From the NCBI RefSeq assembly GCF_034262375.1, contig NZ_CP139558.1, positions 6,882,001 to 6,946,000 of the forward strand: DNA of 64,000 nt, in the 5' to 3' direction. This DNA comes from Mucilaginibacter sabulilitoris (lineage in GTDB: Bacteria > Bacteroidota > Bacteroidia > Sphingobacteriales > Sphingobacteriaceae). The number at the start of each line of letters is the position of its first letter. The stretch's first letter is position 1. The translations under genes were made by a program, and so were the position numbers. This document shows positions 1 through 8,683 of this stretch, piece by piece. The notes below the pieces were generated by a model. It was not told the DNA's origin. It saw nothing but the letters and a program-made list of their open reading frames with translations, and made no database searches.

Positions 1-327
1 GCCGGGCTGTACTGCGTTGGTATTGGTAGTAGCTGCAGATATAGCATTATTATGGGTGATGAGATATACCGGAAAGCCAAGGTTATTTACTCCCTGCAAA
101 GATATCAGGTTACCGTTTTTTGAACGGCGTTGCACCCGCCACCCGCGGTTTGCAGCCAGGGCCAGTGCCTTTTTACGGCTGGCTTGGTATAAATTTCTTG
201 ATTGATTGGAAAAACTAACTAAAGCGGCCCGCTTATCTTCACTAACGAGGGGCTGCTGTGCAAAGGTTTGGGCTGCTGTACACAGCAATAAAAGGCAAAC
301 AGAAATTGCTGTGTAAAGTTTATTCAT
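1..327 (-). CDS. Secreted S8 family serine peptidase, N-terminal part only (runs off the window)
   Basis: Reading leftward from an ATG at 327, the frame stays open for 109 codons to the window edge. The first ~24 residues form a signal peptide (MNKLYTAISVCLLLLCTAAQTFAQ). The next part contains LVSEDKRAALVSFSNQS and later GNLISLQGVNNLGFPVYLI followed by THNN. From memory of the family, this is the propeptide-like N-terminus of Bacteroidota S8 (subtilisin-like) peptidases, which often carry a C-terminal sorting domain. The catalytic Asp/His/Ser domain lies outside the window, so the peptidase call is recall of the N-terminal type and not seen catalytic residues. The protein should be exported to the periplasm or cell surface. 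Confidence 0.6.
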   Translation of the reverse strand, partial: MNKLYTAISVCLLLLCTAAQTFAQQPLVSEDKRAALVSFSNQSRNLYQASRKKALALAANRGWRVQRRSKNGNLISLQGVNNLGFPVYLITHNNAISAATTNTNAVQPG

Positions 328-431
328 GGCCCTGAAATATAGGCATTTTTATAGATACCTAAATCTATAAATATTCCATTATTTATTAAGCCTGTGTAGT
401 AAACTGTGCAAATTATGTTCAGGAATGTAAA

Positions 432-2081
432 CTATGAAAGGTACTTGCCCACTATAGGCATTCTGCGGCCCATACCAAAAGCCTTGGGCGAAACCCGGAG
501 GATTGGCGGGGTTTGGTAACGCTTATGCTCGGCCAGGTTTATAAGCCTGATCACCCTGCGAACGGTTTGTTCATCATAACCCATTTTTATGATCTCAGCT
601 GATGAGCAGCGGTTTTCAATATATTCGGCCAGTATCTTATCCAAAATATCATACTCCGGTAATGAGTCGGTATCCTTTTGATCGGGTCTTAACTCAGCCG
701 ATGGAGGTTTAATAATGGAATTAATTGGGATGATCTCCTTGTCGCGGTTAATGTAACGGGCGAGTTCAAAAACCTGCGTTTTATATACATCTCCTATTAC
801 AGATATGCCGCCACACATATCACCGTATAAAGTACCATAACCTACGGCTGCTTCGCTTTTATTGCTGGTATTCAACAATATATAGCCAAACTTATTACAC
901 ATGGCCATCAGCAATATTGCCCTGCTGCGCGATTGGATGTTCTCTTCGGCTATGTTAAACGGCAGGTTGTTAAACTGTGGGTGCAGCGCTTTTTCAATTG
1001 CCTCGGTAATATTTTTAATGGCGATGGTTTCGCTTTTGCAGCCCAGATTTTTCACCAGGTCTTCGGCATCCTTGAGAGAGTGGTCACTCGAGAAACGGGA
1101 AGGCAGCAATACTGCCATTACATTCTGTGGGCCCAAAGTCTCAGCAGCCAAAGCACACACTACCGCCGAATCGATACCGCCTGATAAACCCAGTATAGCC
1201 TGCTTGAAACCTGATTTATAAAAGTAATCGCGGATACCTAACAAAATAGCCTGATGTATTTGCTCAATATCAGCTGGGCGCTCGGCTTTAAGTGTTGAGG
1301 GATGCTCAAAACTAATGCTTGCATCAGCATTAAACGTGTAGTAAGCCATATTCTCTTCAAAATAGGGCAGTTCATCTATCAGTTTGCCGGTATTATCAAA
1401 CACCAGCGATCCACCATCAAATATCAGTTCGGTTTGAGCACCAACCTGGTTTACATATAGCAAAGGCAATTTATACCGACTGGCATTATCGCTTAAAATA
1501 GCAATCCGCGTTTCATCATGATTGTAAGCAAAAGGCGATGCCGCTATATTGATCATTATATCAGGCTGCTGATGGATCAGGCTATCCATAGGCCGGGTTA
1601 CATACAGCGGATTTTCAATAGTGTTCCACAGATCCTCGCAAATGGTAAGCGCAATTTTTTTCCCTTTAAACTCAATACAGCTAAACTCGGTTGAAGGCTC
1701 AAAATAACGGTACTCATCAAATACATCATAATTTGGCAGCAGCGCTTTGTTTACTACGGCCTTTACCTTACCATCTTCAATAAAATAAGCCGAGTTGCTC
1801 AGGTCCTTACCTTCATCTTTATGATTAAAGGTAGGCAGACCAATAATGCAGGCTATGTCAATACATTCAGTAGCTATTTTTTTTGCAGCTTCATCGCAAA
1901 GGCCAATAAACTCATCAAATTCCAGGAAATCGCGTGCGGGGTAACCGCTAACACATAACTCGGCAAACACTACCAGGTCGGCGCCATTTTGCTTTGCTTT
2001 ATATATATGATCAATAATTTTTGCAGTATTCGATTCGAAGTTACCTATATGATAGTTGAGCTGGGCTAATGCGATTTTCAT
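432..2081 (-). CDS. nadE: Glutamine-dependent NAD(+) synthetase
   Basis: Last step of NAD synthesis: amidates deamido-NAD using ATP and ammonia released from glutamine. The 549 residues hold an N-terminal nitrilase-like glutaminase domain (about 1-260) with the expected triad E41 (VVFAELCVSGYP), K112 (NKALLPNYDVFDEYRYF) and C148 (LTICEDLWN). A C-terminal synthetase domain follows, with the ATP-binding PP-loop SGGIDSA at 300-306. Length and domain order match the two-domain bacterial enzyme. The start is the ATG at 2081, close to the divergent gldB, so the two genes share a very short promoter region. A cytoplasmic essential enzyme; no oddities seen. Confidence 0.96.
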   Translation of the reverse strand: MKIALAQLNYHIGNFESNTAKIIDHIYKAKQNGADLVVFAELCVSGYPARDFLEFDEFIGLCDEAAKKIATECIDIACIIGLPTFNHKDEGKDLSNSAYFIEDGKVKAVVNKALLPNYDVFDEYRYFEPSTEFSCIEFKGKKIALTICEDLWNTIENPLYVTRPMDSLIHQQPDIMINIAASPFAYNHDETRIAILSDNASRYKLPLLYVNQVGAQTELIFDGGSLVFDNTGKLIDELPYFEENMAYYTFNADASISFEHPSTLKAERPADIEQIHQAILLGIRDYFYKSGFKQAILGLSGGIDSAVVCALAAETLGPQNVMAVLLPSRFSSDHSLKDAEDLVKNLGCKSETIAIKNITEAIEKALHPQFNNLPFNIAEENIQSRSRAILLMAMCNKFGYILLNTSNKSEAAVGYGTLYGDMCGGISVIGDVYKTQVFELARYINRDKEIIPINSIIKPPSAELRPDQKDTDSLPEYDILDKILAEYIENRCSSAEIIKMGYDEQTVRRVIRLINLAEHKRYQTPPILRVSPKAFGMGRRMPIVGKYLS

Positions 2082-2138
2082 GAATGGTATAGTAACGTAT
2101 TAATGCAAATAAAAATTATTTTTGCTCAAAGGATAAAG

Positions 2139-3176
2139 ATGACAGCTACCCCGAATAGAGCAAAGCAAATTTACTTAATTTTTTCTATCGCCCTGATATT
2201 AGCGTCATGCGGACGCAACAAAAAAGTTGATGTAAGCAATATTAATGTCGAGGTAAAAATTGAACGTTTTGACCGCGACTTTGATGCCATGCGCAGCAAA
2301 TCTATGGGCATACAGGCTGCTTACCTGCAACAACAATATGGAATTTTTTACGGTGATTTTATAAACCACATATTACAAGCTGGTACTGTTAATGATACGG
2401 CCTATTTCAAAACCCTGCGAGAGGTTTTTAAGGGCAAGGCTTATACCGACCTGAAACATGACATAGATGCGGCCTATCCCAACATGGACGCGCAGAACGC
2501 CAGCCTTACTGAGGCCTTTAAATACATTAAATATTACTACCCTCAGAAAAAACTGCCTAAGGTATATGCTTATTTTTCGGGCTTCCAGGCACAAACCTCT
2601 ATTGGCGACGGATATTTTGCCGTTGGGCTCGATCTTTTCCTGGGTGCCAACTCCAGGTTTTACCCTGCCCTTACCAATACCTTCCCGCATTATTTGTCGC
2701 GCCATTTTACACCGGAAAATATTACGCCTCGCGTGGTTGAAGGCATTGCCCGTGAGGATATGTTCCCCGAAGATGATAATGACCGCTCATTACTGGCCAA
2801 GATGGTTTATAACGGCAAGATCATGTATTTTATGGACCGCATATTACCTGATGTTGCCGATACCACCAAAATAGGTTATACCCCCGAACAGCTAAAATGG
2901 TGCAATGATTTTGAGGCTAAAATATGGGGGTATTTCCTGGAAGAAAACCTGCTGTACGAAACCGACTATCCTAAAATTCAGAAATTCCTTACCGAGGCCC
3001 CATTTACCCCGGGCCTGGGTGAAAAAAATGAATCGGCTCCTAAACTGGCTATATGGACAGGATGGCAAATTGTGCGCCAGTATATGGATAAACATCCCGA
3101 AGTTACCCTGCCCCAGCTCATGGCCGAAAAGGATGCTCAAAAAATCCTGAACCTTTCAAGGTACAGGCCTAAGTAG
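2139..3176 (+). CDS. gldB: Gliding motility lipoprotein GldB
   Basis: A lipoprotein with a clear lipobox: the hydrophobic stretch IYLIFSIALILA is followed by SCGRNKK, with the acylated Cys in ASC. The body contains KIERFDRDFDAM, GDGYFAVGLDLFLG and YPALTNTFPHYLSRHF, which I recognise as GldB, required for gliding and type IX secretion in flavobacteria. I chose the ATG at 2139 because it places a short basic stretch before the hydrophobic core; an in-frame ATG at 2103 would add 12 residues. Its divergent neighbour nadE is also found beside gldB in other Bacteroidota. No gldC follows, and no other gld gene lies in the window. GldB-like proteins also occur in non-gliding relatives, so motility is not proven. 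Confidence 0.85.
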   Translation: MTATPNRAKQIYLIFSIALILASCGRNKKVDVSNINVEVKIERFDRDFDAMRSKSMGIQAAYLQQQYGIFYGDFINHILQAGTVNDTAYFKTLREVFKGKAYTDLKHDIDAAYPNMDAQNASLTEAFKYIKYYYPQKKLPKVYAYFSGFQAQTSIGDGYFAVGLDLFLGANSRFYPALTNTFPHYLSRHFTPENITPRVVEGIAREDMFPEDDNDRSLLAKMVYNGKIMYFMDRILPDVADTTKIGYTPEQLKWCNDFEAKIWGYFLEENLLYETDYPKIQKFLTEAPFTPGLGEKNESAPKLAIWTGWQIVRQYMDKHPEVTLPQLMAEKDAQKILNLSRYRPK

Positions 3177-3179
3177 AAG

Positions 3180-3261
3180 CCCCCCTGCTCCCTAAAGGGG
3201 AGCTTTAATTTGGATTTTGGATTTTCTCACTTTTAATTCAACTCCCCTTTAGGGGCAAAGG
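3180..3261. repeat. Intergenic inverted repeat (CCTAAAGGGGAG type)
   Basis: Two arms, CTCCCTAAAGGGGAG near 3188-3202 and CTCCCCTTTAGGGG at 3242-3255, face each other downstream of gldB. A single arm of the same kind (TCCCCTTTAGGGG) reappears near 30171-30183, so this is a dispersed family. It may fold at the RNA level, but no T-run follows the fold. Confidence 0.6.
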
Positions 3262-3320
3262 ACATAAAAAAAGCGCTCGGGGATTACCGGAACGCTTTGG
3301 TATATCTTGAAATATTATAA

Positions 3321-3515
3321 TTAGCTGATGATCCTGAAAACACTTCTTAAGCCAATAGCCACACCCAAAACCAATAAGATATTAGCGATCCATGAAAAAT
3401 AGGTTGAATTTTCATCACCCGCAAAACGGATGAAAACACCTGTTATGCCTATGGCGATAGCTACAACCAATATTTTATAATGTTTCTCTGAATTAGCATT
3501 TTGCATTGACTCCAT
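3321..3515 (-). CDS. Small two-helix membrane protein, function unknown
   Basis: 64 residues starting MESMQNANSEKHYK. Two hydrophobic stretches, ILVVAIAIGITGVFIRFA and SWIANILLVLGVAIGL, are separated by the polar GDENSTYF. The layout suggests a hairpin in the inner membrane with charged termini. I do not recognise a named family. The start could be the first Met or Met4. The gene is convergent with gldB and separated from it by an inverted repeat. The amino-acid composition and hydrophobic pattern look like a real protein, but there is no other support. Confidence 0.6.
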   Translation of the reverse strand: MESMQNANSEKHYKILVVAIAIGITGVFIRFAGDENSTYFSWIANILLVLGVAIGLRSVFRIIS

Positions 3516-3575
3516 GGTACTGTTATTTAATGTTTGGCAAAAATAGAAATGTTTACCGAAAATGCTATCATATTT

Positions 3576-3770
3576 TTATGATTTTATCACAACAGGCAGT
3601 GCCGGGTTGTTCCTCTTATAAAAACGGATCAGCAGCCAGGTACCTATACCTGCCAAAATGAATATTCTATCAAGACTATAAGTGCTCGGAAGCTGGAATT
3701 CAGGACGTTGAAATGGAGGTGAAAAAGCTAACGTGTTCACGTTCATAACCGCGTGAACAACCGTGAACAT
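3576..3770 (-). CDS. Doubtful small ORF with one membrane helix
   Basis: A 64-codon frame with a single hydrophobic stretch (RIFILAGIGTWLLIRFY) near its C-terminus and a low-complexity N-terminus. The N-terminal part is read through the GAACA half-site array at 3734-3779, which makes the annotated start suspicious. It could be the 3' remnant of a membrane protein gene or a chance frame. I do not recognise it. Confidence 0.25.
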   Translation of the reverse strand: MFTVVHAVMNVNTLAFSPPFQRPEFQLPSTYSLDRIFILAGIGTWLLIRFYKRNNPALPVVIKS

Positions 3771-3779
3771 AAATGAACA
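3734..3779. promoter_or_regulatory. Array of TGTTC/GAACA half-sites with 10-bp period
   Basis: One TGTTC at 3734-3738 and three GAACA at 3755-3759, 3765-3769 and 3775-3779. The three GAACA copies are exactly 10 bp apart, so they lie on one face of the helix. A similar array occurs at 33305-33347 in the hut cluster. It looks like a cooperative operator or a dispersed repeat. The regulator is unknown. Confidence 0.4.
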
Positions 3780-3913
3780 ATTGATAATCAGACAATTGCA
3801 TTTTTAGCAAAATGATATAGCAGATTTTATAAAATTCCTTGGTTGGGAGACAGCGCTGCTTGCTTTCGTCCTAAAATTTAGGTGTTAGAGAAAAAAATAA
3901 AAAAACATTTAAT

Positions 3914-3951
3914 CAAAAAAAAGCCTGGTTACTTGCATAACCGGGCTTTTA
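3914..3951 (-). terminator. Rho-independent terminator of the sucA-sucB unit
   Basis: Read leftward, AAAAGCCCGGTTA, a short loop (TGCAAG) and TAACCAGGCTTTT form a strong hairpin followed by a run of T. It lies about 20 bases beyond the sucB stop and is placed to end the sucA-sucB transcript. Confidence 0.8.
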
Positions 3952-3969
3952 AATATTATAATATCAGGA

Positions 3970-5565
3970 TTAAACTCCTAACAATAATCTTGCGGGATCT
4001 TCCAGTAATTGTTTTACACGTACCAGGAAGCTTACCGATTCGCGGCCATCAATGATACGGTGGTCATAAGATAATGCCAGGTACATCATTGGGCGAATTA
4101 CTACTTGTCCGTTTATGGCAACAGGGCGTTCAATAATATTGTGCATACCCAATATGGCCGATTGCGGCGAATTGATGATTGGGGTTGACATCATAGAACC
4201 AAACACACCACCATTGGTGATAGTGAAGGTACCGCCGGTCATTTCAGGAATGGTTAATTTGTTTTCGCGGGCTTTACCTGCTAAAACAACAATTTCCTTT
4301 TCAATTTCGGCAAGGCTCATGCTATCCGCATTGCGGATTACCGGCACTACTAAACCTTTAGGTGCTGATACAGCGATTGAAATATCAGCAAAGTTACTGT
4401 ATACCACTTCTTCGCCTTCAATACGGGCGCCAACGGCTGGCCAGTCTTTCAACGCTTCGGTAACTGCTTTGGTAAAGAACGACATGAAGCCTAAACCTAC
4501 GCCATGTTTTTCTTTAAATTTATCTTTGTACTTGCCGCGCAGTTCCATGATGGGTTGCATGTCAACCTCGTTAAAGGTAGTTAGCATGGCCGTTTCATTT
4601 TTAACAGATACCAAACGTTTGGCAACTGTTTTACGCAGCGAAGTCATTTTCTCACGTTTCTCGCTTCTTTCACCGACGATAGCAGGTGCAGCAACAGGAG
4701 TTGCTGTAGCCGCTTGTGCAGTAGCTGCAGGCTTAGCTGCCGGTGCTTGCGCGCCGAGTGCATCGCCTTTAGTAATGCGACCGTCAACACCGGTACCATT
4801 TACTGATTTTGGATCAACACCTTTTTCTGCCAGTATTTTTGCGGCAGCCGGTGATGGAGTACCTGATGCATATGTTACAGCACCATCTGTAGTAGTTGCA
4901 GCCCCGCCACGTGGCGATTCATCTGTAGCGCTGACAACAGCTGGCGTTACCGGAGTAGCTTGTACAGCAGCGCCGGCACCTTCAATGGTACAAACAACCG
5001 CGCCAATTGGCAACACATCGCCTTCTTTAGCTAAAGTTTTCAAAACACCGGCTTTTTCGGCAGTAAGTTCAAAAGTTGCTTTGTCTGATTCCAGTTCGGC
5101 AATGGCTTCATCCATTTCAACGGTATCGCCATCCTTTTTAATCCAGCTTGATAAAGTAACTTCTGTTATTGATTCGCCTACCGGCGGTACTTTAATTTCT
5201 ATTGATCCGTCACCTGCAGCAGGTGCGGGGGCCGAGGCAGCAACAGGCGCCGGAGCCGGAGCATTGGCAACAACGTCAGGCTGTGGCTGAGCGGCCGGGG
5301 CGCTTTCTTTCGCAGGGGCCGCTGCTCCTGCGCCTTCTTCAATATTGGCAACAACAGCGCCAATAGCTAAAGTATCACCTTCTTTGGCAAGAATTTGTAA
5401 AGTACCGGCCTTTTCTGCGGTAAGCTCAAAAGTAGCTTTGTCCGATTCTAATTCGGCAATAACCTCATCCATTTCCACGTGATCGCCATCCTTCTTTTTC
5501 CAGCCTGATAGGGTTACTTCTGTTATCGATTCGCCTACCGGCGGAACTTTGATCGCTAAACTCAT
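3970..5565 (-). CDS. sucB: 2-oxoglutarate dehydrogenase E2, dihydrolipoyllysine succinyltransferase
   Basis: E2 core of the TCA-cycle 2-oxoglutarate dehydrogenase complex: transfers succinyl from lipoate to CoA. The 531 residues contain two lipoyl domains, with lipoylation lysines K43 and K162, both in ESDKATFEL. Ala/Pro-rich linkers separate them from a peripheral subunit-binding domain (about 234-270, [18 protein letters not shown]) and a C-terminal acyltransferase domain (about 305-531). The catalytic motif HRIIDG has H502 and D506. Two lipoyl domains are more than the single one of E. coli SucB; the succinyl specificity is taken mainly from the neighbouring sucA. It lies 115 bases downstream of sucA in the same orientation and ends at a good terminator. 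The start is the ATG at 5565. Confidence 0.93.
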   Translation of the reverse strand: MSLAIKVPPVGESITEVTLSGWKKKDGDHVEMDEVIAELESDKATFELTAEKAGTLQILAKEGDTLAIGAVVANIEEGAGAAAPAKESAPAAQPQPDVVANAPAPAPVAASAPAPAAGDGSIEIKVPPVGESITEVTLSSWIKKDGDTVEMDEAIAELESDKATFELTAEKAGVLKTLAKEGDVLPIGAVVCTIEGAGAAVQATPVTPAVVSATDESPRGGAATTTDGAVTYASGTPSPAAAKILAEKGVDPKSVNGTGVDGRITKGDALGAQAPAAKPAATAQAATATPVAAPAIVGERSEKREKMTSLRKTVAKRLVSVKNETAMLTTFNEVDMQPIMELRGKYKDKFKEKHGVGLGFMSFFTKAVTEALKDWPAVGARIEGEEVVYSNFADISIAVSAPKGLVVPVIRNADSMSLAEIEKEIVVLAGKARENKLTIPEMTGGTFTITNGGVFGSMMSTPIINSPQSAILGMHNIIERPVAINGQVVIRPMMYLALSYDHRIIDGRESVSFLVRVKQLLEDPARLLLGV

Positions 5566-5680
5566 ATTTTAGTTTTGTAGATTTAATATTTTATAGTTGC
5601 GGGTTGCCTGTTGCGAGGTTCGTGTAAAACAGTTACTGATTTAACGCCCGCACCCCGAAACCCGTCACTGGCAACAGAAC

Positions 5681-8500
5681 TTAATCTGCTCCGGCATCAG
5701 CCATTTTTTTTGTTGTCTTTTTTATTACTTCTTTTACAGTTTTACCTGCAGGTGCTTCAAATGCTTTTGAAACAATGTAAGCTTGTTGAGCGGCATGCTG
5801 TTTGGCAAAGCCTGTAGCTGTACTGCTGCCCTCAATCCTGGAGATCACGTTCAGGCGCACAATTTTATCATTGTGGAACTTGCGGCATATATAAGGCCAT
5901 GCGCCCATATTCTCAGGTTCTTCCTGTACCCAGATAAACTCAGTAGCTTTATCGTATTTAGCTTTAATCTTCAGTATTTGTGTAACAGGTGTAGGGTATA
6001 ATTGTTCAACACGAACAATGGCCACATCTTTGCGTTTATCGGCTTGCTGTTTTTCCAGCAGGTCATAATATACTTTACCGGTACAAAGCAGTACGCGTTT
6101 TACTTTTTTAACATCGGCATAGGTATCGTCAATCAGCTCGTGGAATTTACCATTGGTAAACTCTTCAATCCCAGATACACATTTAGGACTGCGCAGCAAA
6201 CTTTTGGGTGTAAAAATAATCAGCGGCTTACGGAAATCGCGGTGCATTTGCCTGCGTAAAATATGGAAAAAGTTGGCCGGGGTGGTACAATTGGCTACCT
6301 GGATATTGTCATCAGCACAAAGTTCCAGAAAACGCTCCACACGGGCCGATGAATGCTCCGGACCTTGCCCTTCGTAACCATGCGGCAATAGCATCACCAA
6401 TCCGTTACCACGCTGCCATTTAGTTTCGGCACTGGCAATATACTGGTCAACAATGATTTGGGCTCCGTTAAAGAAATCGCCAAACTGGGCTTCCCATATA
6501 GTTAAAGCGTTAGGATTAGCAAGCGCATAACCGTATTCAAAACCTAAAACCCCATATTCAGATAATAAAGAGTTGTATATACTCAATTTAGCCTCGGTAT
6601 CAATAGTAGCCAGCGGTGTATATTCATCTTCAGATTCGGCAAGGGTTAATACCGCGTGACGATGGGAGAAAGTACCACGTTTAACGTCTTCACCGCTTAA
6701 CCTTACCGGGTAACCATCTTTTAACAATGTACCATAGGCAAGCAATTCGGCCATGGCCCAGTCAAAAACCTGGGTTTCGTTAACCATGATCTTACGATCT
6801 TCAAAAAGTTTTTCAATTTTTTTGAAAAACTCCATGTTCGGCGGCAAAGTGGTTAGTTTGTTGCCAATTTCGACAATCTCTTCTTTTGGTACCGAGGTAT
6901 CAACCACCGAAACCAATTCTTTATGACTTGCCAAGTGCAATCCACTCCAGGCACCCTCAAACATGGCTATAGTTTCAGTAAACCTGTCTTCAGATTTAGA
7001 TTCATCAAGCTTTTGCTGCAACTCATCGCGGAAGGTTTTTTCTATTGATTTAAGTAAGCCCGCGTCAATGCTGCCTTCATCTACCAGTTTCTGGTTATAA
7101 ATTTTTAGCGGATTTGGGTGCGCTTCAATAGCTTTATATAATAACGGCTGGGTGAATTTTGGTTCATCGGCTTCGTTATGACCATAACGGCGGTAACATA
7201 AAATATCAATAAACACGTCCTCGTTAAACACCTGGCGGTATTCCATTGCCAGGTTAGCTACATAGGCTAAAGCTTCCACATCATCGCCATTTACGTGAAA
7301 CACAGGCGAAAGCACAGTTTTAGCTACATCGGTACAATAGGTACTTGAACGGGCGTCTTTATAATTGGTGGTAAAACCTATCTGGTTATTAATAACCAGG
7401 TGAATGGTACCACCTGTACGGTAGCCATCCAGTTTTTCCATTTGTAAAACTTCGTAAACAATTCCCTGGCCTGCAACAGAAGCATCACCATGAATTAATA
7501 TCGGCGCTATCTTAGAATGATCGCCGTTGTATTTAAAATCGATCTTTGAGCGGGTGATCCCTTCTACTACCGGGTCAACAGCTTCCAGGTGCGATGGATT
7601 AGGACAAAGGCTCAGGTGAACTTTTTTTCCGTTTGATGTTTCCACATCGGTTGAAAAGCCCAGATGATATTTAACGTCGCCGCCAAATGGTGATTCGGAA
7701 TCAAAGTTTTTACCCTCAAACTCAGAGAACACCTCTTTGTAGGTTTTCTCCATAATGTTGGTAAGCACGTTTAACCGGCCGCGATGGGCCATGCCTATAA
7801 TAAATTCCTCAATACCCAAATCGGCGCCTTTTTTAATTACCGAGTCAAGAGATGGGATCAACGCCTCGGCACCTTCCAATGAGAAACGTTTCTGGCCCAG
7901 GAACTTGGTACCTAAAAAGTTTTCAAAGGTTACTGCCTCGTTGAGCTTGTTCAGCATCAGCTTTTTTTCGTCAATGGTGAACGACGCTGTGTTGCGCTGG
8001 CTTTCCATACGCTCCTCAAACCACTTGATCTTGATAGGGTTGCGGATGTATTTATACTCGGCGCCAATGGCACGGCAATAGGTATCTTCCAGCAGCTGAC
8101 GTATATCGCGTAAGGTGGCGGCCCCTAAACCAACTTCAACACCTGCGTTAAATACGGTATCCATATCGGCTTCGCTTAAGCCAAATGTTTCCAGCTCTTT
8201 ACCGGGATAATAATGACGGCGCTCACGTACCGGGTTTGTTTTGGCAAACAGGTGACCACGTGACCGGTACCCATCAATCATGTTGAGCACGTTGATTTCT
8301 TTTAAAAAGTGGTCGGGCGTTTTGTCGCCCGCATTTGGCGCGACGCTACCGGCTACCGCCTGGTTATCCCTGCCAAAATCAAAGCCTTCAAAAAATTTCT
8401 GCCAGCCAAAATCCACTGATTCGGGATTTTCTTTGTAACTGTCGTATAAGGTATTAATGTAGTCCGCGTTGCCGCTATTTATATAATTGAGACGATCCAT
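5681..8500 (-). CDS. sucA: 2-oxoglutarate dehydrogenase E1 component
   Basis: Thiamine-diphosphate-dependent decarboxylation of 2-oxoglutarate and succinyl transfer to lipoate on E2. About 939 residues, normal for the family. Starting from the ATG at 8500 the protein begins MDRLNYINSGNADYINTLYD and has the E1 N-terminal motif FGWQKFFEGFDFG (residues 31-43). The catalytic-core HRGRLNVLTN has H239, and GDASVAGQGIVYE is the ThDP/Mg-binding region. The C-terminal transketolase-like half has GYEGQGPEHSSARVERFL. A TTG nine codons further upstream is open, but the ATG fits the conserved N-terminus better. It is transcribed together with sucB. Cytoplasmic. Confidence 0.96.
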   Translation of the reverse strand: MDRLNYINSGNADYINTLYDSYKENPESVDFGWQKFFEGFDFGRDNQAVAGSVAPNAGDKTPDHFLKEINVLNMIDGYRSRGHLFAKTNPVRERRHYYPGKELETFGLSEADMDTVFNAGVEVGLGAATLRDIRQLLEDTYCRAIGAEYKYIRNPIKIKWFEERMESQRNTASFTIDEKKLMLNKLNEAVTFENFLGTKFLGQKRFSLEGAEALIPSLDSVIKKGADLGIEEFIIGMAHRGRLNVLTNIMEKTYKEVFSEFEGKNFDSESPFGGDVKYHLGFSTDVETSNGKKVHLSLCPNPSHLEAVDPVVEGITRSKIDFKYNGDHSKIAPILIHGDASVAGQGIVYEVLQMEKLDGYRTGGTIHLVINNQIGFTTNYKDARSSTYCTDVAKTVLSPVFHVNGDDVEALAYVANLAMEYRQVFNEDVFIDILCYRRYGHNEADEPKFTQPLLYKAIEAHPNPLKIYNQKLVDEGSIDAGLLKSIEKTFRDELQQKLDESKSEDRFTETIAMFEGAWSGLHLASHKELVSVVDTSVPKEEIVEIGNKLTTLPPNMEFFKKIEKLFEDRKIMVNETQVFDWAMAELLAYGTLLKDGYPVRLSGEDVKRGTFSHRHAVLTLAESEDEYTPLATIDTEAKLSIYNSLLSEYGVLGFEYGYALANPNALTIWEAQFGDFFNGAQIIVDQYIASAETKWQRGNGLVMLLPHGYEGQGPEHSSARVERFLELCADDNIQVANCTTPANFFHILRRQMHRDFRKPLIIFTPKSLLRSPKCVSGIEEFTNGKFHELIDDTYADVKKVKRVLLCTGKVYYDLLEKQQADKRKDVAIVRVEQLYPTPVTQILKIKAKYDKATEFIWVQEEPENMGAWPYICRKFHNDKIVRLNVISRIEGSSTATGFAKQHAAQQAYIVSKAFEAPAGKTVKEVIKKTTKKMADAGAD

Positions 8501-8683
8501 GAGAAACTGATCTTTAAAACGGTACAAAAGTAAGCATATAGGCTTATATACTTCATAATTAATTGTAAAGAAATTTGCATCAGGCTAATATTCTGCCAAT
8601 AACTGGTAAAATAGTATAATAGCACAATTTATAGAGCCATAAAACTCCAAATAGTTTAACAGGAATAAATAAAAAGGGGTAAT

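Noticed and set aside
17-205. Plus-strand ORF at the window start
   Set aside because: Antisense to the S8 peptidase N-terminus, which has a signal peptide and family-like motifs.
4115-5290. 391-codon plus-strand ORF opposite sucB
   Set aside because: Low-complexity Ala/Ser/Thr product; it is the antisense shadow of the lipoyl and linker regions of a well-supported gene.
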